This document shows, piece by piece, positions 1-7,836 of a DNA stretch of 17,148 bases. The stretch is from Lachnospiraceae bacterium. Lineage in GTDB: Bacteria > Bacillota > Clostridia > Lachnospirales > Lachnospiraceae. Positions within the stretch are counted from its first letter, which is position 1. Each line of letters begins with the position of its first letter. The notes under the pieces were generated by a model. That model was not told the DNA's origin and did not search any database. It worked only from the letters and a program-made list of their open reading frames with translations. The DNA lies in assembly GCA_020860745.1 (NCBI GenBank), contig JAJBTR010000338.1, positions 1-17,148 on the forward strand, written 5' to 3'. A program made the position numbers and the translations under genes.

Positions 1-35
1 ATGTATAGTCGTGCATAACAAATGATCCAACCCTG

Positions 36-63
36 TTGACGAAGAAAGTTTTTATGATAATAT
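36..63 (+). promoter_or_regulatory. Possible sigma-A promoter upstream of the DUF4143 remnant
   Basis: A TTGACG box (36-41) is followed after 16 bases by TAATAT (58-63). TATAAA at 61-66 is an alternative -10 with 19-base spacing. The -10 overlaps the palindrome at 59-80, an arrangement often seen for repressor-controlled promoters. Transcripts would run through the pseudogene into mutS. Seen: the box matches. Inferred: activity. The region is AT-rich, so chance matches are likely. Confidence 0.3.
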
Positions 64-80
64 AAAGTCGACTTTATATT
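59..80. repeat. Perfect 22-bp palindrome (possible operator)
   Basis: The 11 bases AATATAAAGTC (59-69) are followed directly by their exact reverse complement GACTTTATATT (70-80), with no spacer. The centre is GTCGAC. With no loop it is a poor hairpin terminator, and only a short, interrupted T-run follows. It resembles a dimeric repressor operator or a recombination/insertion remnant. No repressor gene lies in the window, so its function is open. Confidence 0.5.
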
Positions 81-88
81 TTCGTTAA

Positions 89-341
89 AATATTTCCATA
101 GCTAATCTCACATATTATAGAGATTCCAATGCGAAAGAGATTGATTTATTTATGGAACATAACAACAGGATTCATCCGCTGGAAATAAAAATGTCAGCAA
201 CCCTGACCGCCGCATTATAAAAAATATGATTTTCCTGATAAAGCCAATATAGAGCGGGGCGAGGGTGGTATCGTATGTATGTGCGAAGAGGTGATCCCGA
301 TTGACAGTAAAAATTACTTTATACCATGCAACCTGTTATGA
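89..341 (+). pseudogene. Remnant of a DUF4143-type ATP-binding protein, C-terminal end only
   Basis: Three consecutive frames each give part of one recognisable protein tail. The first (from about 89, best from 113 to 199) reads YYRDSNAKEIDLFMEH then IHPLEIKMSA. The second (202 to about 236) reads PDRRIIKNMIF. The third (237-341) reads DKANIERGEGGIVCMCEE and ends at TGA 339-341. Each join needs one base restored, near 200-201 and near 235-237. The pattern YxRDxxxKEIDL, then a PIEIK-like strand, is the C-terminal nuclease-like portion of AAA/DUF4143 proteins (family knowledge from memory). Only about 80 residues of a normally ~400-residue protein remain, with no start or ATPase part. It is an old, non-functional insert just upstream of mutS. 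Confidence 0.65.
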
Positions 342-399
342 GATCTTTCGGGGCAGAGTTTTAAAATTATCCTGACAGGTATGAAGGAGAACAAGATAC

Positions 400-3066
400 A
401 TGGACAGAAAAAGTGTGGACATGGAGCAGATCACGCCCATGATGAGACAATATCTGGAGACGAAAGACGCCTACCCGGACTGTATTCTTTTTTACCGTCT
501 GGGTGATTTTTATGAGATGTTTTTTGATGACGCCGTTTTAGTCTCCCGGGAACTGGAGCTGACGCTGACCGGTAAAAGCTGCGGTCTGGAAGAGCGTGCG
601 CCCATGTGCGGCGTTCCTTTTCATGCTGTGGACGGTTATCTGACCCGCCTTGTCTCGAAAGGCTACAAGGTAGCGATCTGTGAGCAGATGGAGGATCCGA
701 AGGAGGCCAAAGGTCTCGTGAAGCGCGAAGTGGTGCGGATCGTGACGCCGGGAACCAATCTTGATACCGCCTCCCTGGATGAAAGTAAAAATAATTATAT
801 CATGAGTGTGGTTTATGTGGACGGACGGTATGGGATTTCCACCGCGGATGTGACCACCGGCGATTTTTTCGTGACGGAGGTAGATTCGGAGCGGAAGCTG
901 CTGGATGAGATCGGCAAGTATATGCCGTCCGAACTCATCTGCAATGAGACGTTCCTGATGAGCGGCCTGGATTTTGACGATCTGCGTCACCGCCTGTCAA
1001 TCGCGATTTACTCACTGGATGCCGCATACTTTGATGATCAGACGGCGCAATCGACATTGACGGAGCATTTTCATGTAGAGAGCCTGGATAGTCTGGGACT
1101 CGGCAATTACGACTGCGGTATCATTGCAGCCGGTTCCCTCCTGCAGTATTTAAAGGAACTGCAAAAGACATCGCTCTCCCATATGACGCACATTGAGCCG
1201 TACACCACAGGGAAATACATGATTCTTGACAACTCGACCCGGCGGAATCTGGAGCTGGTGGAGACTCTGCGGGAAAAACAGAAGCGCGGTTCTCTTCTGT
1301 GGGTACTGGATAAGACAAAGACTGCGATGGGTGCACGGACGCTGCGCAGCTACATCGAGCAGCCGCTGATTGACAAGTCTGCCATTGAAAAACGTCTGGA
1401 TGCGGTTGCTGAATTAAACGCGAATATGATCAACCGGGAGGAATTGCGGGAATACTTAAATCCCGTCTACGATCTGGAACGCCTGATCAGCCGGGTCGTC
1501 TACCATACGGCGAACCCGCGGGATCTGATTGCCTTTAAGACCTCGCTTCAGATGCTTCCCGCGATCAAAACGCTGATGAATGATTTTTCCTCCGGTCTGC
1601 TCTGTAAACTAAACCAAGATCTGGATACGCTGGATGACATCTGTGATCTGATTGACCGGGCGATTGAGGATGATCCGCCCATCTCTGTCCGTGAAGGCGG
1701 CATGATCAAAGACGGTTATAATCCGGAGGTTGACCGCCTCAGGAAAGCAAAGACGGAGGGAAAATCCTGGCTTGCAAAAGTGGAAGAGGAAGAGCGGGAA
1801 AAAACCGGTATCAAAAATCTTCGCATCCGTTTTAACAAGGTCTTCGGGTATTATCTGGAAGTGACCAACTCGTTTAAAGACCTGGTTCCGGATTATTATA
1901 CGAGAAAACAGACGCTGACCAACGCGGAGCGCTACATCACACCGGAATTAAAAGAGCTGGAGGAGACGATCCTGGGCGCGGAGGACAAGCTGACTGCGCT
2001 GGAATATGATCTCTTCTGCCAGGTGCGCAGCGAGATCGCCGCACAGGTGGAGCGGATTCAGACCACGGCAAAGGCGGTGGCTGCGATTGATGTCTTCGCC
2101 TCCCTGGCCGCGGTGGCTTCCACTAACAACTATGTCCGCCCGAAAATCAACGAGAAGGGTGTTCTGAAAATCAAAAACGGCCGCCATCCGGTGGTAGAGC
2201 GTATGATGAACAACGATATGTTCATCGCCAATGACACATTTCTGGATAGCAAAAACAACCGCATTTCCATTATCACAGGACCGAACATGGCGGGGAAATC
2301 CACTTACATGCGGCAGAATGCGCTGATCGTTCTGATGGCGCAGATCGGCTCCTTTGTCCCGGCAGAGAAAGCCAATATCGGCATCGTGGATCGTATCTTC
2401 ACCAGGGTCGGTGCCTCCGATGATCTGGCCTCCGGGCAGAGCACGTTTATGGTGGAGATGACGGAGGTGGCAAACATTCTGCGGAACGCCACGGGGAGCA
2501 GCCTCCTGATTCTGGACGAGATCGGGCGCGGCACCAGCACGATCGACGGCCTGGCAATCGCCTGGGCGGTGGTGGAACACATCAGCAACCCTAAAATACT
2601 GGGTGCTAAGACATTGTTTGCCACGCATTACCATGAGCTGACTGAACTGGAGGGGAAGCTCTCCAATGTACATAATTACTGCATCGCCGTCAAGGAAAAA
2701 GGGGACGACATTGTTTTCCTGCGAAAAATCATTCCCGGCGGCGCGGATAAAAGCTACGGGATCCAGGTCGCCAAGCTGGCCGGTCTGCCGAACATCGTCA
2801 TTGACCGGGCAAAAGCCATCTGTGAGGAGCTGGAACAGTCGAACTTAAATAATATCACGCGGAATCTGGATGTGGGAGCGCTGACGGATGCGGCGACGAG
2901 ACGCAAACCGGACGATGTGGATCTGGCACAGATTTCTCTGTTTGATACGGTGAAAGATGATGATATTATAAAGGAACTGTCGGAGATTGATCTGGCTCAT
3001 ATTACACCGTTTGACGCGATGAACAAGCTGTATGAGCTGCAGAACAAAGTCAGGAATCGGTGGTAG
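400..3066 (+). CDS. mutS: DNA mismatch repair protein MutS
   Basis: MutS recognises mispaired and small looped DNA and, in its ATP-bound sliding-clamp form, recruits MutL. The 888 residues match the family's usual ~850-890. The mismatch-binding Phe-x-Glu is F37-Y38-E39 in RLGDFYEMF. The C-terminal ABC-type ATPase shows Walker A GPNMAGKST (627-635), a signature-like SGQSTF (678-683), Walker B LLILDE ending D706-E707 followed by GRGTST, and the H-loop region FATHYHEL (740-747). The start at 400 is preceded by AAGGAGA (384-390) with nine bases of spacing; the in-frame ATG at 421 lacks such a site. mutL begins 11 bases after the stop, so the two are probably co-transcribed. Nothing appears broken. 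No convincing promoter lies immediately upstream. Confidence 0.97.
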   Translation: MDRKSVDMEQITPMMRQYLETKDAYPDCILFYRLGDFYEMFFDDAVLVSRELELTLTGKSCGLEERAPMCGVPFHAVDGYLTRLVSKGYKVAICEQMEDPKEAKGLVKREVVRIVTPGTNLDTASLDESKNNYIMSVVYVDGRYGISTADVTTGDFFVTEVDSERKLLDEIGKYMPSELICNETFLMSGLDFDDLRHRLSIAIYSLDAAYFDDQTAQSTLTEHFHVESLDSLGLGNYDCGIIAAGSLLQYLKELQKTSLSHMTHIEPYTTGKYMILDNSTRRNLELVETLREKQKRGSLLWVLDKTKTAMGARTLRSYIEQPLIDKSAIEKRLDAVAELNANMINREELREYLNPVYDLERLISRVVYHTANPRDLIAFKTSLQMLPAIKTLMNDFSSGLLCKLNQDLDTLDDICDLIDRAIEDDPPISVREGGMIKDGYNPEVDRLRKAKTEGKSWLAKVEEEEREKTGIKNLRIRFNKVFGYYLEVTNSFKDLVPDYYTRKQTLTNAERYITPELKELEETILGAEDKLTALEYDLFCQVRSEIAAQVERIQTTAKAVAAIDVFASLAAVASTNNYVRPKINEKGVLKIKNGRHPVVERMMNNDMFIANDTFLDSKNNRISIITGPNMAGKSTYMRQNALIVLMAQIGSFVPAEKANIGIVDRIFTRVGASDDLASGQSTFMVEMTEVANILRNATGSSLLILDEIGRGTSTIDGLAIAWAVVEHISNPKILGAKTLFATHYHELTELEGKLSNVHNYCIAVKEKGDDIVFLRKIIPGGADKSYGIQVAKLAGLPNIVIDRAKAICEELEQSNLNNITRNLDVGALTDAATRRKPDDVDLAQISLFDTVKDDDIIKELSEIDLAHITPFDAMNKLYELQNKVRNRW

Positions 3067-3077
3067 AGGAGAGAAGC

Positions 3078-4634
3078 ATGCCTAAAATTGAATTGCTTGA
3101 TGAACAGACGATTGATAAGATTGCCGCCGGTGAGGTGGTGGAGCGGCCGTCCTCCGTGGTAAAAGAGCTGGTGGAGAACGCGATCGATGCGCGGGCCACG
3201 GCTGTCACGGTGGAAATCCGGGATGGCGGCACCACGCTGATTCGGATCACCGATAACGGGTGCGGTATTGAGAAAGAGCAGATTCCCATTGCTTTTTTCC
3301 GCCATTCTACGAGCAAAATCCGATCAGTGGAAGACCTTATCACGATTTCTTCTCTCGGATTCCGCGGTGAGGCGCTCTCCAGCATTGCCTCTGTCTCGCA
3401 GGTGGAGCTGATCACGAAGACGATGGAAAGCCTGACCGGCTGCCGTTACCTGATTGAAGGCGGGAAGGAGATTTTGCTGGAGGAGACCGGTGCGCCGGAC
3501 GGCACGACCTTTCTCGTGAAAAATCTGTTTTACAATACGCCGGCCCGAAGAAAGTTTTTGAAATCTCCCCAGACTGAAGCAGGTTATATCAGCGACATGA
3601 TGGAGCGGATTGCGCTGTCCCACCCGGATATTTCGTTTAAATTTATCAACAACGGACAGATTCGCCTCCACACCTCCGGCAATTCCCGGCTGAAAGACAT
3701 TATTTATCACATTTACGGGCGGGATATCGCTGCCAATCTGCTGGAGGTGAACGGTGAATTTGAAGGGTTCTCGGTGTCCGGTTTCATCGGCAAACCGGTC
3801 GTTTCCAGGGGCAACCGCAATTTTGAGAGTTATTTTATCAACGGAAGATATATCAAAAGCAAGCTGATCGCGAAAGCCATCGAGGATGGTTATCACGGGT
3901 TTATGATGCAGCATAAATATCCGTTTACGGTGCTTCTGATCAGCGTCGACGGGAAGCTGGTGGACGTCAACGTACATCCAAACAAGATGGAACTGCGGTT
4001 TTCTGATGGAGAACAGCTGTACCGCAGTCTGTTTCATCTGATTCAAAGCATATTAAAAAACCGGAAGCTGATTGCGGATGTCGGTCTGGAATCCGGGAAG
4101 AAAGCGAATGCGAAGCCGACGTATGATAAAAATCAAATTCCCGAACCGTTTGAAAAAAACCGCCTCAGACAGGTGCGGGAAGAAGAGGGAAAAGAGGATA
4201 CCGGCAGGAGCTCTGCAGATTCTTTTCTTCATACAGCGGAACCGCAGCCGCCGGAAGCCTCAATAGAGCGGGAGATTCCGGTTAGTCAGAGTGTGAGAGA
4301 GCCTCTGCGGTACGGAAATCTTTCTGCACCGAATCGAGACAAAGATTCGGGTGATACAGCTTCTCACAGACAGGTGGCCAATGGAGAAGATTTATTGCAG
4401 AACAATCAACTGTTTCCGGACACAGATTCTGCGCACCAGAATCACCAGCTGACACGGGAATCTGATACGCTGCGGCAGAATCAGATATCCCGGCAAAACC
4501 AGGCAGTGCCGGATCACGAAACAGAACAGCAGCCGATGCAGCAGACCCTGGCGGACTATGATCTCCCGGAGACAGACCCGCCTGCTCTCCGAGGAGACAA
4601 AGCCGAAGCACCGCATCATCGGACAGCTGTTTGA
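3078..4634 (+). CDS. mutL: DNA mismatch repair protein MutL, N-terminal ATPase part (frameshifted gene)
   Basis: This is the GHKL ATPase and transducer part of MutL, which couples MutS recognition to strand incision. Visible motifs are ENAIDA (E33-N34), DNGCGI (59-64), HSTSK (76-80) and GFRGEAL (94-100). ATG 3078 is chosen because AGAGGAGA lies just upstream and the protein then begins MPKIELLDEQTIDKIAAGEV, as is typical; an upstream in-frame GTG at 3060 would overlap mutS. After about residue 340 comes a polar, Q/N-rich linker. The frame ends at TGA 4632-4634 with a tail unlike any MutL, while the C-terminal domain continues in the +1 frame. Removing one base near 4563-4580 joins the parts into about 699 residues, close to a long clostridial MutL. 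As drawn, translation gives a 518-residue protein without the dimerisation/endonuclease domain. Confidence 0.9.
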   Translation: MPKIELLDEQTIDKIAAGEVVERPSSVVKELVENAIDARATAVTVEIRDGGTTLIRITDNGCGIEKEQIPIAFFRHSTSKIRSVEDLITISSLGFRGEALSSIASVSQVELITKTMESLTGCRYLIEGGKEILLEETGAPDGTTFLVKNLFYNTPARRKFLKSPQTEAGYISDMMERIALSHPDISFKFINNGQIRLHTSGNSRLKDIIYHIYGRDIAANLLEVNGEFEGFSVSGFIGKPVVSRGNRNFESYFINGRYIKSKLIAKAIEDGYHGFMMQHKYPFTVLLISVDGKLVDVNVHPNKMELRFSDGEQLYRSLFHLIQSILKNRKLIADVGLESGKKANAKPTYDKNQIPEPFEKNRLRQVREEEGKEDTGRSSADSFLHTAEPQPPEASIEREIPVSQSVREPLRYGNLSAPNRDKDSGDTASHRQVANGEDLLQNNQLFPDTDSAHQNHQLTRESDTLRQNQISRQNQAVPDHETEQQPMQQTLADYDLPETDPPALRGDKAEAPHHRTAV

Positions 4635-5178
4635 AACCTACTGGCTGGTGGAATTCCAGGATCGTTTTTACATGATCGACCAGCATGCGGCTCACGAGAA
4701 AATCCTGTTTGAGCAGATGATGCGGTGTTACCGTGAAAAGGAATTTACTTCCCAGATGATCAGCCCGCCGATTCTTCTTTCACTGTCCATGCAGGAGGAG
4801 ATGCTTTTAAATAAATACAAATCAGAATTTGAAAAGCTCGGATTTGTCATTGAACCTTTCGGCGGAAAAGAGTATACGGTCAGCGCGGTACCGGCAGACC
4901 TTTACGGCCTGAATGCCCGGAATCTGCTGCTGGAACTGATTGATGATCTGAGCGCAGTCTCGGAAAAGGATACGCCGGAGATGGTTCTGGAAAAAATTGC
5001 CGGAATGTCCTGCAAAGCTGCCGTGAAAGGAAATAACCGACTGTCCCGCGCGGAAGCGGAGCAGCTGATCAGTGATCTGCTGAAACTGGAAAACCCTTAC
5101 TTCTGTCCGCACGGCAGACCGGTTATTGTCTCCATGACAAAGTATGAAATTGAGAAAAAATTCAAGCGGATTGTGTGA
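4558..5178 (+). CDS. mutL: MutL C-terminal dimerisation/endonuclease domain, displaced by a frameshift
   Basis: This frame holds the rest of MutL. KHRIIGQLFETYWLVEF is the usual start of the C-terminal domain. The metal-binding endonuclease motif DQHA(x)2E(x)4E is complete (D41 to E52, counted from ATG 4558), with a partner CKAAVKG segment at C152 and CPHGRP at 183-188. These mark a nicking MutL of the type found in bacteria without MutH. RLLSEE, around 4575-4592, already looks like genuine linker, so the break lies a little upstream. Independent translation from ATG 4558 is conceivable but poorly supported: only GGCGG precedes it. Either this is a one-base sequencing or assembly error, or the gene is mutated or split. 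The domain itself has no internal damage. Confidence 0.88.
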   Translation: MISRRQTRLLSEETKPKHRIIGQLFETYWLVEFQDRFYMIDQHAAHEKILFEQMMRCYREKEFTSQMISPPILLSLSMQEEMLLNKYKSEFEKLGFVIEPFGGKEYTVSAVPADLYGLNARNLLLELIDDLSAVSEKDTPEMVLEKIAGMSCKAAVKGNNRLSRAEAEQLISDLLKLENPYFCPHGRPVIVSMTKYEIEKKFKRIV

Positions 5179-5267
5179 TAATACATTTTTCGTTCGGCGG
5201 TAATTCTTCTGGGGATATTATGCAGGAAATAGCACGGTGCGTCATCAAACAGATACAGGATAATTGA
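5175..5267 (+). CDS. Possible 30-codon mini-ORF overlapping the mutL stop
   Basis: GTG at 5175 overlaps the mutL stop codon (GTGTGA), and the frame runs to TGA 5265-5267, four bases before miaA. The predicted peptide has 30 residues; its last part reads GGNSSGDIMQEIARCVIKQI, a plausible short amphipathic helix. No ribosome binding site of its own is obvious, so any translation would be coupled to mutL. I do not recognise a family. It may be a decayed gene tail or chance open sequence; only conservation in relatives would favour a real peptide. Confidence 0.2.
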   Translation: MIIHFSFGGNSSGDIMQEIARCVIKQIQDN

Positions 5268-5270
5268 TAT

Positions 5271-6299
5271 ATGGATTTAAAACCTTATGAAAATCAGAGA
5301 CTAAAACAGGATACATCTGAAAAAATACCGTGGAAAAAAACAGAAAACAAACCCTTAGTCGTTCTGACAGGTCCAACCGCCGTAGGAAAAACGGATTTAT
5401 CCATCCGTCTTGCAAAAGCGATCAACGGAGCCGTGATTTCCGCAGAGTCGATGCAGGTTTACAGAGGTATGGATATCGGATCGGCAAAAATCCGGCCGGA
5501 GGAGATGGATGGTGTGCCTCATTATCTGGTGGACATTCTGGATCCTTCCGAAGAGTTTCATGTGGTCCGTTTTCAAGAACTGGCAAAACAGGCGATGGCA
5601 GAGATATGCGCGAACGGGCAGATACCAATCGTCGTGGGCGGTACCGGATTTTATATTCAGGCTCTGCTGTACGACATTGATTTTACCTCCCAGGATGAGG
5701 ATACTGCCCTGCGGGAATCGTATGAAAGGCTGGCGGAGGAAAAAGGGGCGCACTGGCTCCACGAAAAGCTCAGTGCGGTGGATCCTGTCTCGGCGGAAAT
5801 CATTCACGAGAACAACGTAAAACGCGTGATCCGCGCACTGGAATTTTATGATAAATCCGGTCAGCCGATCTCGGAACACAATGCAGCGGAAAGGGAAAAA
5901 TCTTCTCCTTACAATTTCTGTTATTTTGTACTGAATGATGACCGCGCCAGGATATACGAACGCATCGACCGGAGAGTGGATCAGATGCTGGAAAACGGAC
6001 TGGTCGATGAGGTGAAAGTGTTGAGGGAAAAAGGCTGCAATAAGAATATGGTGGCCATGCAGGGGCTCGGCTACAAGGAAATCCTGTCCTGGCTGGACGG
6101 AGAGATCACTTATGAGGAAGCGGTCTATAAAATTAAGCGCGGCACCCGGCACTTTGCAAAACGGCAGCTTACCTGGTTCCGGCGGGAACGGGATGTCATC
6201 TGGGTAGACAAATCAGTATATTGCAGTGAAGATGCTATGCTGGATTTTATTTTGCAGAGGTTAGAAGAGGCTGATATATTTGTTTCACAATGCCCTTGA
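5271..6299 (+). CDS. miaA: tRNA dimethylallyltransferase MiaA
   Basis: MiaA transfers a dimethylallyl group to N6 of A37 in tRNAs that read codons starting with U, the first step toward ms2i6A. The P-loop GPTAVGKT lies at 34-41, followed by ISAESMQVYRGMDIGSAK, VVGGTGFYIQALL and a C-terminal KRGTRHFAKRQLTWFRR, all typical. At 342 residues it is slightly long because of about 27 extra polar residues before the P-loop. No other in-frame start precedes the P-loop, and AGGA (5257-5260) lies ten bases upstream of ATG 5271. Residue 59 is Glu where E. coli MiaA has the general base Asp42. The gene follows mutL by 92 bases and is probably in the same transcript. No hfq follows it, unlike Bacillus. Confidence 0.95.
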   Translation: MDLKPYENQRLKQDTSEKIPWKKTENKPLVVLTGPTAVGKTDLSIRLAKAINGAVISAESMQVYRGMDIGSAKIRPEEMDGVPHYLVDILDPSEEFHVVRFQELAKQAMAEICANGQIPIVVGGTGFYIQALLYDIDFTSQDEDTALRESYERLAEEKGAHWLHEKLSAVDPVSAEIIHENNVKRVIRALEFYDKSGQPISEHNAAEREKSSPYNFCYFVLNDDRARIYERIDRRVDQMLENGLVDEVKVLREKGCNKNMVAMQGLGYKEILSWLDGEITYEEAVYKIKRGTRHFAKRQLTWFRRERDVIWVDKSVYCSEDAMLDFILQRLEEADIFVSQCP

Positions 6300-6363
6300 T
6301 GAGAAGATATGATGCGTGCAAAGCCGGAAAATATATGCTGGCATGTATTTGACGAGTGACGAA

Positions 6364-6391
6364 TTGGAATGTGATGAAATCACGATATATA
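6364..6391 (+). promoter_or_regulatory. Weak candidate promoter with a dyad in its spacer
   Basis: TTGGAA (6364-6369) is followed by 16 bases and TATATA (6386-6391). The spacer contains the dyad GTGAT-GAA-ATCAC (6371-6383), which might be an operator. Each box matches consensus at four of six positions, so this is only suggestive. It would drive the PLP enzyme gene starting at 6432 separately from miaA. The rest of the 132-base gap shows nothing else I can name. Confidence 0.25.
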
Positions 6392-6431
6392 GGACAGGTT
6401 TTTATAAAAATACAGGAGATGTCACAATACA

Positions 6432-7718
6432 ATGAAAGATAAAATCAGAGAAAAATATAACGAACTCGGTATTTCACCAGAGGTTTATGATTTCGGTTCC
6501 CGGATAGAAGAATCCCTGAAAACGCGTTTTGACGAAATCGACGAGATGGTTGAATACAATCAGATGAAAGTCATCCAGGCGATGCAGAAATGCCATGTGA
6601 GCGCGGAGTGTTTCCAGTCCACCTCCGGATACGGATATGACGACCACGGGCGCGACACGTTGGAGGAGGTTTACGCTGCGTGCTTTTGCGGGGAGGCAGC
6701 TCTTGTACGCCCGCAGATCACCTGCGGTACCCATGCCCTGGCTCTGGCACTAATGTCAAATTTACGTCCGGGGGACGAGTTGCTCTCTCCTGTCGGGAAA
6801 CCATATGATACACTGGAGGAAGTCATCGGCATCCGTCCGTCGCGGGGGTCTCTCGCAGAGTACGGCATCACTTATCGCCAGGTCGACCTCATAGACAACC
6901 GGGATTTTGATTATAAAGGGATACGGAATGCCATCAACGACCGCACCCGGCTGGTTACCATTCAGCGCTCCAAAGGCTATCAGACCCGCCCCTCTTTTTC
7001 CGTGGAGCAGATCGGTAATCTGATTTCTTTTGTAAAATCCATCAAACCGGATGTGATCTGTATGGTGGACAACTGCTACGGAGAATTTGTGGAGGAAAGA
7101 GAGCCGCTGGAAGTCGGCGCGGACATGATGGTGGGGTCTCTGATCAAAAATCTGGGCGGAGGACTGGCTCCGATCGGCGGCTATATCGTCGGACGGAAGG
7201 ATTGTGTGGAAAATGCGGCCTGCCGACTGACTGCACCGGGACTCGGGAAGGAAGTCGGAGCTTCCCTAGGCGTAACCCGTTCCTTTTATCAGGGATTGTT
7301 TCAGGCTCCCACCGTCGTCGGCGGGGCGCTGAAAGGCGCGATTTTTGCAGCCAACATCTATGAAAAGCTTGGATTCCCTGTCATTCCCAATGGAACGGAG
7401 TCCAGACATGACATCATTCAGGCTGTCACGCTCGGGACACCGGAGGGTGTCATTGCTTTCTGCCAGGGAATCCAGGCGGCGGCGCCGGTGGATTCCTATG
7501 TAATGCCGGAGCCCTGGGATATGCCCGGCTATGACAGCAAGGTCATTATGGCGGCGGGCGCTTTTGTTCAGGGTTCCTCCATTGAACTGAGCGCCGATGC
7601 GCCGATCAAACCGCCCTACGCGGTATATTTTCAGGGGGGACTGACCTGGCAGCATGCGAAGCTGGGGATCCTTATGACCCTGCAGAAGCTCGTGGAAGCA
7701 GGAGAAGTCAGTATTTAG
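6432..7718 (+). CDS. PLP-dependent 'methionine gamma-lyase / aluminium resistance' family protein (COG4100, YnbB-like)
   Basis: This 428-residue protein belongs to the fold-type I PLP enzymes related to cystathionine lyases and is full length for the YnbB-like family. The small/large domain pattern is visible: SGYGYDDHGRDTLEEVYA (a lead-in shared by the family), QITCGTHALALAL for cofactor phosphate binding, VDNCYGEFVE carrying the Asp expected to contact the pyridine ring, and GSLIKNLGGG, where K239 is the likely Schiff-base lysine. Family names refer to aluminium tolerance and sequence similarity; the physiological substrate is not established to my knowledge. AGGAG (6414-6418) precedes ATG 6432 with a rather long spacing. 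Its position after miaA matches the arrangement in Bacillus and many Clostridia. Confidence 0.85.
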   Translation: MKDKIREKYNELGISPEVYDFGSRIEESLKTRFDEIDEMVEYNQMKVIQAMQKCHVSAECFQSTSGYGYDDHGRDTLEEVYAACFCGEAALVRPQITCGTHALALALMSNLRPGDELLSPVGKPYDTLEEVIGIRPSRGSLAEYGITYRQVDLIDNRDFDYKGIRNAINDRTRLVTIQRSKGYQTRPSFSVEQIGNLISFVKSIKPDVICMVDNCYGEFVEEREPLEVGADMMVGSLIKNLGGGLAPIGGYIVGRKDCVENAACRLTAPGLGKEVGASLGVTRSFYQGLFQAPTVVGGALKGAIFAANIYEKLGFPVIPNGTESRHDIIQAVTLGTPEGVIAFCQGIQAAAPVDSYVMPEPWDMPGYDSKVIMAAGAFVQGSSIELSADAPIKPPYAVYFQGGLTWQHAKLGILMTLQKLVEAGEVSI

Positions 7719-7770
7719 CTTTTCGAGATATACCGTCAGATATTTTAAAGAAAAGTTCATTTTTTTATGG

Positions 7771-7799
7771 TATACATCGTATTTTTTTTGTGCTATGAT
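7771..7799 (+). promoter_or_regulatory. Likely sigma-A promoter of radC
   Basis: TATACA (7771-7776), 17 bases, then TATGAT (7794-7799) gives optimal spacing with four and five consensus matches. Transcription would start near 7806. That would leave the ATG codons at 7795 and 7798 outside the message and favour ATG 7837 as the radC start. The promoter sits in AT-rich DNA just after the PLP gene, where I see no convincing terminator hairpin. Confidence 0.5.
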
Positions 7800-7836
7800 G
7801 ATATATGTCCGCAATGAGAGAGTAGACAGGACATAT

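Noticed and set aside
301..306. Perfect TTGACA hexamer before mutS
   Set aside because: No -10 box stands 16-18 bases downstream (the sequence there is CCATGC), and the bases are codons of the DUF4143 remnant.
1948..2673. Long open frame on the minus strand inside mutS (241 codons)
   Set aside because: It lies wholly opposite conserved mutS codons, has no ribosome binding site or recognisable motif, and is a mirror effect of GC-biased codon use.
3324..4046. Minus-strand open frame of 240 codons inside mutL
   Set aside because: Antisense to conserved MutL ATPase sequence, His/Val/Gln-rich junk composition, no start signal.
4626..4640. Possible programmed +1 frameshift in mutL at GTT-TGA, as in prfB
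   Set aside because: Slipping there would enter the right frame but replace the conserved KHRIIGQLF segment with out-of-frame residues, and no Shine-Dalgarno-like stimulator is present. A single-base change further upstream fits better.
5397..6152. Minus-strand open frame of 251 codons inside miaA
   Set aside because: Antisense shadow of miaA with no motif and no initiation signal.
6300..6431. Looked for hfq after miaA, as in Bacillus
   Set aside because: The 132-base gap is too short and no frame resembles Hfq.
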